Positions 12,433 through 22,905 of a stretch of DNA of 64,000 nt are shown piece after piece; the first letter of the stretch is position 1; each line of letters opens with the position of its first letter. This stretch comes from Nitzschia sp. pyKryTriq1. Its lineage: Eukaryota > Bacillariophyta > Bacillariophyceae > Bacillariales > Bacillariaceae. The notes beneath the pieces were generated by a model. The model did no database searches. It was given only the letters and a program-made list of their open reading frames with translations, and had not been told where the DNA came from. The stretch covers positions 1,054,001 through 1,118,000 of the forward strand of contig OY101117.1 in NCBI GenBank assembly GCA_956465555.1, given 5' to 3'. The position numbers and the translations under genes were made by a program.

Positions 12433-12986
12433 TTATCCCTTCTTGGCCCAGATGGGCTTGTCGGTCAAGCCAGACCAATCATACTTGGTCTTCGCCATGC
12501 GGTGTCCCTTGTTGACATCCTTGGCCCACGCTTGGCTGGTATCAGTTCCTCTCTTCTTGTAGAATTCAGTGTAGTCCTCGAACACACCGGCCTTCTTGAC
12601 GTTTTTCTCGTACCTCGCCTTCTTGGCGGCGGCTTCGGCAGCACGGACCTTGTTGTACTCGGCGGCGCTCAAGCCAGCAGGAACGTACGACGCTCCATCC
12701 TTGATCTCGCCGATCTTGAGCTGTAATGAGCAGAGTAAGTGATGCTGAGTCTGGCTGATGTTGAAACAATTCAATCAAGGTGGGATGCCATCTTCCTACT
12801 TACGTTCTTTCGGCTACGGGCACCGTACTCGTTTTGGTCCTTGACGGGGGCGAACAAATCCATGCCGAAGATCTTATCGAAAAGAGATTCCGACAGTTGG
12901 GTTCCAGTAACACGGCCCTGGGTGGCAGGGGCAAAACCCTGAGCAGAGGCAACAAGGCCGGCAACAAGAACAGCGGTGGACTTCAT
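12433..12986 (-). CDS. Small plastid-targeted basic protein
   Basis: Two exons (12804-12986 and 12433-12720), with an 83-nt phase-0 intron, give 156 aa. The N-terminus MKSTAVLVAGLVASAQGFAP is a signal peptide ending at the diatom plastid motif (Ala-Gln-Gly before Phe-Ala-Pro), so import into the plastid stroma or thylakoid is predicted. The mature part is Lys/Ala-rich and largely helical, with GASYVPAGLSAAEYNKVR, an AAEAAAKKARYEK helix and a Trp-containing end (YDWSGLTDKPIWAKKG). No membrane helix is obvious. Small conserved proteins of this kind are often photosystem- or antenna-associated subunits in diatoms, but I cannot assign it to one. A palindromic TGACGTCA lies 248 bp upstream. Confidence 0.85.
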
Positions 12987-13802
12987 GTTTGTTGTTTAGA
13001 ATCGACTCTACGAAATTTATGGTACGCACGAGGCGGATGAACCACTGCACGGGCGGAGACAATCATGGGGCGAGGCGATGATGGACGATGCATGACCACG
13101 AACCTGATGCCACGGAGGAGCTCCTACGATAGCATTCGGTCGAGAACTTTCTCTTTTGGACCATGCATCGATGACGAAAAGTACGAACGATGAGTCAGAG
13201 ACGAAGTTCGATGAAGCGGCCTCCTTTCTCCTTTGACGTCATCGGCTTTACGCACCAAAAAATGTTTCAGCATGAGGCAATCATTTGCCGTCTGGCCTCC
13301 TCTCCAGAATATTTGTTTCGATATCCATATTGTTGATCATTGCCTTTCAAGAACGGAATGAGGACAGACAGTTTATTGTAAAATGCGACCCATATTTTTT
13401 GTAAACTTCACCGAAAATCGAAGAAGATTGCGGTGCTTTTGGATGATTTCATTGGCTAAAAACAAAGATATGCATGACTCGAGAAAAAGTCTCACACGCA
13501 CTTCAACTTGCCGATCTCGCTCGCTCTCACTCCCACCCATCACTTCTTCTACTCACAGTCCCGAAAGACGACCATGGCGTATGGCGTGAACAAATCTCGG
13601 CACTCGGCAACCTGACAAATACTGAAATTCCTACACCACAGTCTGTTCATGAGAGCACCTTGATCGTCCGGAGTAGGTAGAGCGAGGAATCTCTAGTGCT
13701 GTCTTTACTCGAACTCGACAACCATGATAACTCCTTCTACTTCGCGGTGGTCGGAGATTGCTGTCTATTTATCATTTATTTGCGCCCTCGTCTCATGTCA
13801 GA
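12987..13802. other. Intergenic between plastid protein 5' end and P4H 3' end
   Basis: Contains the CRE-like palindrome at 13234-13241. No gene is supported. Confidence 0.6.
13234..13241. promoter_or_regulatory. CRE-like palindrome TGACGTCA
   Basis: TGACGT/ACGTCA are the CO2/cAMP-responsive elements described in Phaeodactylum carbonic anhydrase promoters and are bZIP sites. This perfect 8-bp palindrome lies 248 bp upstream of the plastid-protein start. Function here is inferred from position only. Confidence 0.4.
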
Positions 13803-14992
13803 TTACCACTGTCCCCATTCTTTCGATCTAGTAGAGAAAGATTCACCGCCGAACCAAACATTGACAGCATACTTTTCAATGCCCTCTACACCTGGTGGTT
13901 TTCCCATGTGCACCATGTCAGGATCAACTTCGCCATCTTCGTTGGTGTTGGACCAAACCACGGCATCGCCACCTCGTGGGATGATCTCCAAGCCAAGCTC
14001 AGGAAACGCGGTCGTACCACCATCGGATACGTCATTGAGAAAAATAAGCATGGTCCACGGTCTATGTTCTGTTTGTTTGCCGTAGAACCCTCCATGGTCG
14101 TGGTGTAGCCTATATTCAGAACGGGGGGACGTATATCGAACCAATTGTAAGGCTTCCACTCGATTGGGGTCCACATTTATCAGGGTGGACGCACGAACCG
14201 CGATATCCCATGACAGATCTACCTCCCTTGCAATCTTTGCTACGTGTGGCTGGATTGGCTTTTGTTTTATCATGTCTTGATACTTTGGATTGGCAAGATA
14301 AATCGAGGCTGGAACGAGCGTACAAGATTCGCTTTCGTATTTGAAGGTACCATAGAAGCAAAAAATGAGCCACTATTCTATACTTGGTAGACACGAATAC
14401 GAGGTGCTGCAGATTTGCGAACCATGTACTAGGTGCGTACTCACCTAGTTCGTATGTCACTTTCGGAAACAGAGGGATCATCTCCATGCCCACGAATGGG
14501 GCTTCGGGTGAAACGCTGACTGCTGATACATATATCTTTTAATTCTTTGGCGGCAGTTTCGTTCAAGAAATTGGAAACGTAGAGAACTGATTTTTCTTTG
14601 TTCAGAATGAAGTAGTCCGGACCCGATGCTGCGTATTGATCTTCCTGACTACTGGGAGGATAAATTGCGCTGTATTTTCGAAAGTTTTGCTCATTGACCA
14701 CCAGAACTTCGTCATGAAGTTGGACCGCTGGTTCCGGCCGATTCTCGCATTCATTTTGTAGGAGGCTCGTTGCGTGGGGAATTGTCGCGAGGAAGAACAA
14801 TGTTGCGTACAGTACTCCTAATGCGCAAGCCAAGGAAAATCGAGGGATGGCTAGGCGAAATCTGGTAGCTGTTAAACTTGGGTGCGGCCTCATCGTCCCT
14901 TCAATCTGTGGAGTCATGGTAACGATATGCGTTGTGGCACCCACTGTCAAAGTAAAATCAAACTCGTTTCCTCTATCCCATTTTGTTTTCAT
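13803..14992 (-). CDS. Prolyl 4-hydroxylase, 2OG-Fe(II) dioxygenase, type II membrane
   Basis: Two exons (14445-14992 and 13803-14331), with a 113-nt phase-2 intron, give 358 aa. The join restores an RTS motif (DIRTSESCTL), typical of P4H alpha subunits. A signal anchor at about residues 49-72 predicts an ER/Golgi type II enzyme; a second in-frame Met at residue 34 is an alternative start. Iron ligands are the H-x-D of YRLHHDHGG and the distal His in DMVHMGKPPG. The 2-oxoglutarate-binding Lys is in EKYAVNVWF. The core strand signature MLIFLNDVSDGGTTAFPELG is intact. It hydroxylates peptidyl proline in secreted proteins, such as cell-wall or frustule-associated proteins. The 5' end lies about 60 bp from the tandem hairpin element. 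Confidence 0.93.
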
Positions 14993-15050
14993 CGTATCGT
15001 AAAATAAATTGCATCAAGATCCAAGAGGTCGTCAGCGCAAACTTCAACTT

Positions 15051-15637
15051 CATTGAAGTGACGGAGAGGGAAGGAAGGTCAGACGTCCGCGACGAACGGA
15101 GAACAGACGAAACTTCCGGAGCCTCTCATCGGAGAGGCTCCAAGCAGCAGCAAGGAAGTCGATTCTGTTGTTCTTGTGTTTACTCTTTTGTATTGCTTGT
15201 AACCATCCTGTCGAGGATAGTCACAAGCAATACTATAGTTCGTTCTAGGCTATCGAGCCTAGCGTTTCGAATGTTAAATCAACCCGCGGCCGCAGCCGCC
15301 AGCCCTGCTGGCGTCGGAGCCACAGGCGCACCCAACAACTATCAGCAGCTGTATGCTAGCCTCCCGGATACCACCTCGCTGTCACCGGAAGGCATCTTCA
15401 GCCGTTTCGCAGATGACAAACTACCAGTCGACATCCTTAGCTTCATCTCCACCGCAGGAACTGGGCGCGTGCCCTTAGTACTCCTTGGATTAGCTGAGAA
15501 GGGAGACAACAGCGTCGTAGTGGGCAATCACGGAGGTGTGCGACAGGCGGGACTCCTACTAGTCCCGAATTATGCCACACACCACCTGTTCTAGTCTAGA
15601 CATGACGCACCAGCGATGCCACGCAGGTGGCGGTAGC
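15051..15637. repeat. Hairpin-rich element, copy 1 (587 bp)
   Basis: This copy has a 228-bp left block (15051-15278), a private middle (15279-15523) and a 118-bp right block (15524-15641). Both blocks recur, with no difference I could see, in copy 2. Perfect hairpins: 15118-15141 (10-bp stem, ATCG loop), 15191-15232 (10 bp, internal loop, 5 bp, GTCG loop), 15245-15262 (7 bp, ATCG loop), 15548-15567 (7 bp) and 15618-15631 (5 bp, GCAG loop). The middle is coding-like after an ATG at 15271 (PNNYQQLYASLPDTTSLSPE and similar). CATT stands at both ends of each copy. The class is unknown. A terminal-repeat fossil of an LTR element is possible but I see no primer site or polyprotein. Confidence 0.7.
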
Positions 15638-16006
15638 CATTGAAGTGACGGAGAGGGAAGGAAGGTCAGACGTCCGCGACGAACGGAGAACAGACGAAAC
15701 TTCCGGAGCCTCTCATCGGAGAGGCTCCAAGCAGCAGCAAGGAAGTCGATTCTGTTGTTCTTGTGTTTACTCTTTTGTATTGCTTGTAACCATCCTGTCG
15801 AGGATAGTCACAAGCAATACTATAGTTCGTTCTAGGCTATCGAGCCTAGCGTTTCGAATGTTAAACCACCACCGCCCCAGCCACCTTCGCAATCACGGAG
15901 GTGTGCGACAGGCGGGACTCCTACTAGTCCCGAATTATGCCACACACCACCTGTTCTAGTCTAGACATGACGCACCAGCGATGCCACGCAGGTGGCGGTA
16001 GCCATT
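15638..16006. repeat. Hairpin-rich element, copy 2 (369 bp)
   Basis: Direct tandem copy. The left block (15638-15865) and right block (15889-16006) match copy 1 base for base as far as I can read. The 245-bp middle is replaced by 23 bp of Pro/His-codon-rich sequence. All five hairpins are kept. The lack of divergence means a recent duplication or active homogenisation. Confidence 0.75.
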
Positions 16007-16024
16007 ATGAATAACGACGTGCGA

Positions 16025-16095
16025 CGTACCGGTATCGGTACAGTACCAGGTACCCTGGTACAGTACCTGGTACAGTACGGTACCTGGTACGGTAT
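16025..16095. repeat. GTAC-rich palindromic cluster
   Basis: Dense GGTACC/ACCGGT/CAGTACC words beginning 18 bp after the hairpin element and about 190 bp upstream of the next gene. Several nested palindromes centre on GGTACC. Confidence 0.75.
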
Positions 16096-16284
16096 TTTCA
16101 CACGTTTTCACACGCGTTCTCGGACCATGTCGAACACGGCGGACGGGACCCGGAGATCGGATCGGCTCTCATCATCTACTGGCATCGGTATTACCAGTTT
16201 TGGAAAAAGATCCAACACACAATAGCATCGAAACACGTTTCATACTTGAACGACGCTGCCCTTCTCCTAGATACGGATACTTTG

Positions 16285-17826
16285 ATGAGCAGAATGGCAA
16301 CGGCTTTGTCAATTGTAGCATTTGCATCGTCCATCATCTTGACGTTGACTCCTCGTTCCAAAGGAACCAGCCGCTTTTTGCGTTTTCGTTTTCATTTTCC
16401 CGTACACGTTAAACAACGTCGTGGCAAACATGGTGCAGCCAGCCATGAGAACATGACAAAAGAACAAGTCATGGAACTTCGGGAGAAGCACTTCTTGAAA
16501 AATGTGAGCGTCTCTTACGCTAATTCTGGGCCAATTATGATTGTGAAGGGGGCTGGGTCTCGATTGATCGACGAATCAGGAAATTCATACTTGGACACAC
16601 GCAACAATGTGTGCCACGTTGGGCACGAACACCCGAAGGTTGTCGCGGCAATTCAACGCCAAGTCGGGATGCTAAACACCAATACTCGTTATTTACACCC
16701 ACATGTTGTTGAGCTGGCTCGACGACTTGCTGAGAAACTACCGGATCCATTGAGCAAAGTTATCTTTGTAAACAGTGGGAGCGAAGCCAATGACTTGGCC
16801 CTTCGATTGGCACGGGCCTACAGTGGGTCAAAGAATACAATTGTGGTAGACGGTGCTTACCACGGTCATACTTTATCTCTCTTGGAAGTCTCTCCTTACA
16901 AGTACGAGCATAGTAAGGAATTCCATTTGACTACAAATGGCAACTACCTGTCGCCAGGAAAACATATTTGGAAGGTCCCGTGCCCAGACACTTACCGAGG
17001 TGAACATCGCGGCCGTGACGCCGGAGCCAAATATGCTTCATACGTGGAGGAGGCATGTCAACACTATAAAGATCGAGGGGAGTCCATTGGAGCTTTTATA
17101 GTAGAGGGCGGAATGAGTGTCGCCGGAGTGATCCTGCCACCACCGGAATATCTGGAAAGATGTGTTGCTGCGGTCCGGGCAGCTGGAGGCGTCTATATAG
17201 CGGATGAAGTGCAAACCGGATTTGGAAGGCTAGGTTCCTGCTACTGGGCATTTGAATATGGAGGTCACAGTATTGTTCCAGATATTGTCACGGTTGGCAA
17301 GCCGTTTGGAAACGGCATGCCTCTTGCAGCCGTCGTCACCAACCAAAAGGTTGCTGATGCTTTTCACAAGATGCAGGTGGAATACTTCGCTACATTCGGA
17401 GGTAACCCGGTCTCTGCCGCGGCCGGTCTCTCGGTCCTAGATGTTATGGAGGAAGAAAGTCTACAGGATCATGCATTGACAGTCGGGAACTATTTGATAG
17501 CCAAATTCCGCGATCTGCAGTCAAGGCTACAGCTAATAGGCGACGTCCGAGGATCCGGGTTGTTTGTTGGCATCGAGCTGGTTCGCGATCGAGAAACGCA
17601 GGAGCCTGCAGCACCAGAGACTAGTTTCATTTGTACCCAGCTCAAAGAAAAATACTTTATTCTTTCCAGCATTGATGGCCTACACGACAACGTTATTGTG
17701 GTCAAGCCCCCGTTGGTGTTCTCAGAAAAGGACGCGGATAGCTTTGTTGATTGCTTTGAGCGAGCAGCAGAAGATCTTCGAGCCATAGACGGTGATATCA
17801 GGACAATGTCTAAGACACCGACTTAA
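16285..17826 (+). CDS. Class III aminotransferase, ethanolamine-phosphate/phosphohydroxylysine phospho-lyase type
   Basis: Single exon, 513 aa from the first in-frame ATG. A hydrophobic segment at residues 4-22 (ATALSIVAFASSIILTL) could be a signal anchor or targeting signal. The catalytic region from about residue 55 follows the AGXT2L branch closely: NVCHVGHEHPKVV, LNTNTRYLHPHVVELA, FVNSGSEANDLALRLARAYSG, VDGAYHGHTLSLLEVSPYK. The PLP ring-binding Asp is in YIADEVQTGFGR and the Schiff-base Lys in IVTVGKPFGNGMP. Human relatives (ETNPPL, PHYKPL) use PLP for phospho-lyase chemistry on phosphoethanolamine or 5-phosphohydroxylysine rather than transamination. The second substrate would fit collagen-like protein breakdown and echoes the neighbouring hydroxylase, but neither substrate can be chosen from sequence alone. 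Confidence 0.9.
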   Translation: MSRMATALSIVAFASSIILTLTPRSKGTSRFLRFRFHFPVHVKQRRGKHGAASHENMTKEQVMELREKHFLKNVSVSYANSGPIMIVKGAGSRLIDESGNSYLDTRNNVCHVGHEHPKVVAAIQRQVGMLNTNTRYLHPHVVELARRLAEKLPDPLSKVIFVNSGSEANDLALRLARAYSGSKNTIVVDGAYHGHTLSLLEVSPYKYEHSKEFHLTTNGNYLSPGKHIWKVPCPDTYRGEHRGRDAGAKYASYVEEACQHYKDRGESIGAFIVEGGMSVAGVILPPPEYLERCVAAVRAAGGVYIADEVQTGFGRLGSCYWAFEYGGHSIVPDIVTVGKPFGNGMPLAAVVTNQKVADAFHKMQVEYFATFGGNPVSAAAGLSVLDVMEEESLQDHALTVGNYLIAKFRDLQSRLQLIGDVRGSGLFVGIELVRDRETQEPAAPETSFICTQLKEKYFILSSIDGLHDNVIVVKPPLVFSEKDADSFVDCFERAAEDLRAIDGDIRTMSKTPT

Positions 17827-18311
17827 TGAACATTAGAAGATTGTTATTACTTTCAAAGTGGATCATGGTAGTAGTGACATGGGCTGGTCATTTTCCAGGA
17901 ACATATGCCAATCGTCACTACAGCGATGCTACCCGGCACCGATCATCACCTGTCAGATCTCTCTTGTGAAGAATGAATCTTTCCATTGGAATAAATGTTC
18001 ACATGGACTGCAAAAAGATGAAAGAAAATGAAATTAAAAATCATATTGTTTGTGCTCGGAATGCAAAAAGGTTCAATAAAATGCCAACTTTCAGATTCGC
18101 ACAAACGTCATCATCGGCATGAGTTTTCCCCCCCAACAGGATTTTGACACGTACTTCCGTAGGAATACGTAGAAAATGTACTGTGAGTGACTAATACGAC
18201 TTGTTGAGATCAACGGATGGTGCGGGTGTCGTTTATTTGTCGTCTCTTGTTTCGCGCTCTTCTCGGTCCACTATTTCCCTGGGAAGCAAATCCAAAATCG
18301 TATACCCCATC
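17827..18311. other. Intergenic, RpiA promoter region
   Basis: Tandem-gene spacer. It carries ACGTCA at 18105-18110, about 200 bp upstream of RpiA. No gene seen. Confidence 0.6.
18105..18110. promoter_or_regulatory. ACGTCA element upstream of RpiA
   Basis: Matches the ACGTCA half of the diatom CO2/cAMP-responsive element. It is a six-base match, so a chance occurrence is quite possible. Confidence 0.3.
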
Positions 18312-19215
18312 ATGAGAGTCCTCTCTGTCGCCCTTCTTTCTGTTGCCTCTGTGAACGCATTCACTGCCTTCGCCCCTGTTGCCCGGCCAGCATTCAAGTC
18401 TTTCACAACTCTCAGCATGGTTTCGCAGGATGAATTGAAAAAGCAAGTCGGCTACAAAGCTGTCGACGACTACGTCAAAAGCGGTATGGTCGTTGGACTT
18501 GGTACTGGCTCCACTGCCTACTTTGCCGTCGAAAGAGTCGGAGAGAAGCTCAAGTCCGGAGAACTTAAGGACATCCTTGCTATTCCTACTTCGATTCGAA
18601 CCAAGGAACAAGCCGAGAGCCTTGGAATCCCGCTTGTCACTCTCGACACTCACTCCAAGTTGGACGTCGCCATTGATGGAGCCGATGAAGTCGACCCCGA
18701 CCTCAACCTTGTCAAGGGTGGTGGTGGCGCCCTTCTTCGCGAAAAGATGGTCGAAATTATGGCTGACAAATTTATTGTCATCGGTAAGTCTACGGCAGCT
18801 GCTGGCAATGTTGGTTTTGGTGTCTTCTAACAAAACCCTAATGTCTTGTTGAGTAGTTGATGAATCAAAACTTACCGATGGACTTGGACCTGGTTTCCCT
18901 ATTCCCGTTGAAATCACCCCTTTCTGTCATGAACACACGATGAGACAGGTCGCTTCCCTGCCTTCGTGCGAGGGATGCAAGCCCGTCCTTCGAATGGGGT
19001 CATCTTCCACCAATAAACCCGACGGTGATGAAATTGCCGTCACCGATAATGGAAACTACATTGTCGATCTTCATTTCGATACTCCCATCAAGGACGTAAG
19101 GAAGATGGCTGCTGATCTGAAGAATGTGTGCGGCGTTGTTGACCACGGTCTCTTCTGCGACATGTCTACCGCCGTCATCATTGCTGGATCTGACGGTATT
19201 AGCGTCAAGAAATAG
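18312..19215 (+). CDS. RPIA: Ribose-5-phosphate isomerase A, plastid-targeted
   Basis: Two exons (18312-18783 and 18857-19215), with a 73-nt phase-1 intron, give 276 aa. The start MRVLSVALLSVASVNAFTAF is a signal peptide ending at an Ala-Phe plastid motif followed by a basic transit segment, so stromal location is likely. Family motifs are intact: GLGTGSTAYFAV (phosphate loop), TSIRTKEQAESLGIPL, the catalytic DGADEVDPDLNLVKGGGGALLREK segment, and PVEITPF restored after the splice. It interconverts ribose-5-phosphate and ribulose-5-phosphate in the Calvin cycle and pentose phosphate pathway. Upstream in-frame start codons would only extend the protein before the signal peptide, so the Met next to the hydrophobic core was chosen. 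Confidence 0.95.
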
Positions 19216-19370
19216 ACTAAACCCAATTAGAAATTGCAACACGGGGTGCATCCCAAAGGAATCTTATCGTTACTACTTCAACTCACTTCTAGTACTGTAG
19301 AAGACGATTGATATTCCTAGTTTTACAGCAAAGTCAGTTAATTTTTCAGTCAAACCTAGTAACGATTGGC

Positions 19371-22300
19371 TTATTCGGGCAACGGACCGCCCAAGATACC
19401 CTGTCGACCGTTCAGTTCGTCTCCATCATAGTCCTCGTCATCCCAATGAGTCTTTCTCGTGCCACATAGATAGATACACACGGATGAGAGCAGTAGGGGA
19501 AGCCAAAGCATTATTCCGAAGCCCGTCATGTAGTTCACATTGTATCCGATGTGAAAGGTATCTTCGTAGATGAGTCCGTGGGTTGTCTTGAGCATGGCAG
19601 TTACTTGGTAGTATCCAGGACCAGTAGGGATATACATTCGTTCGGTGAAGACGCCCACTGTATTGTATGTCTTGCGGAAGATCGGTACTGAGGTTCCCAC
19701 GCGAACTTCCACGAAATATACACGTTTGTCTGGTTCGTTCTTGATATTTGGCCGGTTGTCAAAGATCTCAAACGTCACGGGTACGTAGACCCCAAAAATA
19801 TCCCTGTACTCTCGACTGACACTGTGGACAAAGATGCCTTGCGATGCGCTGTACCCGTGGGCAAAGTTGTTGGTTCTTCCCCGCATCTCGCCATTGTTCC
19901 AGACGTTGAGCGGATGGAATGGAGCAGGACTTTCCAAAGTAACGATATTTCCTGAGGCTGTCGTAATGAGCAAGTCCAGACTGCCAGTACCATGCACATC
20001 GTCTGCCTGCACCATTGCGAGAACTTCATCGCCGATGGCTACCGTTTGAGCGCATCCAGAGGCACCTTCCATTATAACAATACTTTTTTCCACGGGGAAA
20101 ACGATATGCAGTCCGACGTTTGGTCCTCCATGTGGAGGTTTATCCCGTATATGAGAAGGCGCCGGTTTTGTAAAGCTAGTTCCACCTCGATGGATGTAGG
20201 ATTCCAACCAGCTCTGGTCTGAGTGCAAATCCACCAACAACGGGGCCGGTAGTTTTTGGACCACAAACTCTTCATTGTCGCTTTTGGGTTGGTCCTCCGA
20301 TTTGTCGATACGTTTTGGGAAACCTTTGAGAAATTTGCCTGTGTCTGCCGACATGGCAAATAGATGCAGCATTCCGACCCCCACATGGGGCATTCTAATT
20401 TGAAGGAGTTGGACCAAGTCTAGAATACCATCACCATTCACGTCACCAAGAACCATAGGGGATGCACCGATAACTTCTGCCTTTTGATCACCAGAGGCCA
20501 CACTCTCTGCGAGATTGCGGTGCCATAACTTTTCACCTTTGTGGTTTAAGCACGCGACCGTGCCACCGACGTCGGCGACGAACATTTCAAGGTTTGTATC
20601 GTCTCGGACGTCTTCGACCAGCACACGAGATTCTATTCCCCTCTGGAACTGAACTGGCCATCCGTCCCTTGAATACAGGTTTCGAGCGTCCCAAACATAC
20701 AACATGCCCATGCTGGTCCCCATGATCAGTTCCAAGCTTCCGTCGCCGTCCAGATCGGCAACGGTAGGGCTTGAAAGAGCAAAAGCACCCATCTTTGTGT
20801 TGTCCTGTTGCAGCGGAATTGCGCCTACCAAAGTGGAATTGATCGGCGCGGAGTGGTCGGCGCTCATGTCCAAATGTTCTTGACGGCCCCATCGAGGAGA
20901 GTCGCCAAACTGGTAAATCATGATCGCATTTGCCACGTACATGCCACGCTGAACTTCGGTTTCATCGCCTTGGTCTCGATCACGGAATCGTTTGTAGGAG
21001 AAAAATCCTTCGTATTCATCTTCGTCCAAATAATAGGAAACAGCAATGAAAAGGACGGTTTCCATCTCGTTGGTTTGGCTGTATAGCTTGGGCACTTCGG
21101 CAGCCACTGGAGTACACAAAATGTGTGGTGGAATGCGGACGTAGTGCTTTTCGTCATAGTATTCGTTGTGGTCATTGTTGCCGTAGCGGCCATAATAGTC
21201 ATCGTACCTTGGGTATTCGTCATCGTGTCTGGGGGTGTCATCGTCTCCGTAGGCAGGCGGGGTGTCATCTGTCTTGTCCAACACCTCCGCTTGTTGTTGC
21301 GGATCTGCCCCTAAAATATCATCCCCAGTATTTCCCATATAAACATCGTCTCCAGCGTATGGGATGCCGTCGTCGTATGGCACCTGAGTTTGCAATGCTT
21401 CCGGGTCACCTCTCTCCGCTTCGTCTCCTCCCTTTGGTACCTCTCCAGCTTCATCGCCCTCCTTGCCCTGTAGCAGGTCTGCCTCTTGCTCCTCGGCCAC
21501 AGGCTCACCACCTCCAGCGTTACCATCAATCGGATCCTGGTGTTTTGTTTCTACCACTTCTTCGAGTCGCCTATGAGAGTGGTCAACTGCAATTTCTTGC
21601 AAACGTCGATGCTCGTCTTCCGCCTCGCCTGGAATCTCAGCTTCTTCCGCCCCCTCTCGCATCAGGCCACCTCCTTCTCCACTCGCCTCTCCTCCTTCAT
21701 CCACAAAGTGACCACCAGGCTCGCTACCCGTAACTTCTTCTGCAATGTGCTGAATTTTGCGCTGACGTCGTTCTTCCAAACTCACGACGTGTTGTTGATC
21801 GAGACCCAGCACGTTGGCTGGTACTCCCCTCAGAATGCTTTCATGCTCATGGGATGATCCATATGTATATTCGAAATATGAATGGTAAGGATCGTGAGGT
21901 CTATCTCGGTTGTAGTGATCCATCGGGATGTCATCTACCATTGGAAGTGGTTCCTCCTTGTCCTTGGTGGCTTTGTCCGTCTCGCCTGCTGCTGCTTTTG
22001 GATCGATACCCAGAGTTTCATTGATGCGCGATTCCATCCATTGGCGACGCACGTGCAATCGAGGAGCTTGCGCCTTGTGAAAGTAGCGCCTCCCATCACT
22101 TGGAGACGGTTGCAAACCCATGGCATAAATGCCCCCATCGTAATCTGTCAAAATCACATCTACGATTCCATCGCCATTGACGTCTCTCAAAACGGGAGAC
22201 GTCAAGAAGGAACTGGACTCAAACAACAAGGGATATTCCATGTGCTGAATCAAACCTTCCTTAATGACAGAGTTCTCTGTTGCGGATGCCTTGGATCGCA

Positions 22301-22688
22301 AGGGAGTCAAGAGATCCAAATGTTCGTACTGGGTCGTGTACAAGACTTGTCGACCAGGTCCCAATGCTGGCAAGAGGGGAAAGATCACGGGAGGCTCCAC
22401 GATGGAAAGTTTCGAGGCCGTCGCACTATGATGATGCCGACGACTGACTCCCAAGGAGAACTGAAGCGGACAACGAGGATCCGGAATCGACGCGTCTGCA
22501 TCGTAGGAAGAAACTTCTCGCTTTTTGGTGTCAGTGACCGGGTCGTCCCAAGTCAATGCATGATGCAAATTTGTGTGATTGAACGGAGACGTCCGAAAGG
22601 GAATGTACGGGTTGGACGTGGGATTTGCTACGGTAACGGGCGATGACGAGACAAGCCCTGCTACAACCAAGCCTATAGACAAGATCAT
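19371..22688 (-). CDS. DEX1-like FG-GAP (integrin-alpha-type) membrane protein
   Basis: Single exon. The start chosen at 22688 puts a signal peptide at the N-terminus (MILSIGLVVAGLVSSSP) and gives 1105 aa; an upstream ATG at 22853 would add 55 non-signal residues. FG-GAP/EF-hand-like calcium loops recur: RDVNGDGIVDVILTDYDGG, VADLDGDGSLELIMGTSMG, LGDVNGDGILDLVQ. Between the first and second lies a long acidic, Tyr/Asp/His-rich insert, which is low complexity. A C-terminal transmembrane helix (GIMLWLPLLLSSVCIYLCG) precedes a short acidic tail. The architecture matches plant DEFECTIVE IN EXINE FORMATION 1, a calcium-binding membrane protein needed for patterned pollen wall. A role in cell-wall matrix in a diatom is only suggested by this homology. 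Confidence 0.88.
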   Translation of the reverse strand: MILSIGLVVAGLVSSSPVTVANPTSNPYIPFRTSPFNHTNLHHALTWDDPVTDTKKREVSSYDADASIPDPRCPLQFSLGVSRRHHHSATASKLSIVEPPVIFPLLPALGPGRQVLYTTQYEHLDLLTPLRSKASATENSVIKEGLIQHMEYPLLFESSSFLTSPVLRDVNGDGIVDVILTDYDGGIYAMGLQPSPSDGRRYFHKAQAPRLHVRRQWMESRINETLGIDPKAAAGETDKATKDKEEPLPMVDDIPMDHYNRDRPHDPYHSYFEYTYGSSHEHESILRGVPANVLGLDQQHVVSLEERRQRKIQHIAEEVTGSEPGGHFVDEGGEASGEGGGLMREGAEEAEIPGEAEDEHRRLQEIAVDHSHRRLEEVVETKHQDPIDGNAGGGEPVAEEQEADLLQGKEGDEAGEVPKGGDEAERGDPEALQTQVPYDDGIPYAGDDVYMGNTGDDILGADPQQQAEVLDKTDDTPPAYGDDDTPRHDDEYPRYDDYYGRYGNNDHNEYYDEKHYVRIPPHILCTPVAAEVPKLYSQTNEMETVLFIAVSYYLDEDEYEGFFSYKRFRDRDQGDETEVQRGMYVANAIMIYQFGDSPRWGRQEHLDMSADHSAPINSTLVGAIPLQQDNTKMGAFALSSPTVADLDGDGSLELIMGTSMGMLYVWDARNLYSRDGWPVQFQRGIESRVLVEDVRDDTNLEMFVADVGGTVACLNHKGEKLWHRNLAESVASGDQKAEVIGASPMVLGDVNGDGILDLVQLLQIRMPHVGVGMLHLFAMSADTGKFLKGFPKRIDKSEDQPKSDNEEFVVQKLPAPLLVDLHSDQSWLESYIHRGGTSFTKPAPSHIRDKPPHGGPNVGLHIVFPVEKSIVIMEGASGCAQTVAIGDEVLAMVQADDVHGTGSLDLLITTASGNIVTLESPAPFHPLNVWNNGEMRGRTNNFAHGYSASQGIFVHSVSREYRDIFGVYVPVTFEIFDNRPNIKNEPDKRVYFVEVRVGTSVPIFRKTYNTVGVFTERMYIPTGPGYYQVTAMLKTTHGLIYEDTFHIGYNVNYMTGFGIMLWLPLLLSSVCIYLCGTRKTHWDDEDYDGDELNGRQGILGGPLPE

Positions 22689-22905
22689 TGTCGACCTAGT
22701 CCAAGAGTAGCCTGTTATGTTGTGATAGTAAAATACAACGAGATGATAGATGATACGTATGAATGATATTGCGTTTCGGTTTTGGGTTTCGTCCTTTGTC
22801 CTCTGTCCGCAGTCCTCCGCGTCGTCGTAGCGTGGATCACTTCTTCTATTCATTCATGGAGAAAGGCGGCGCTGATAGGGTATAATTTGACCTCGCATAG
22901 TACCT

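Noticed and set aside
14983-15959. Two long plus-strand frames with nearly the same protein (203 and 110 aa).
   Set aside because: They read through the hairpin-rich repeat; the shared part has no protein character and stems dictate its sequence. Only the private middle of copy 1 looks coding-like.
21125-22646. Long plus-strand frames (202 and 254 aa) opposite the DEX1-like gene.
   Set aside because: Antisense shadows of a real 1105-aa frame with clear FG-GAP motifs; no motifs of their own.
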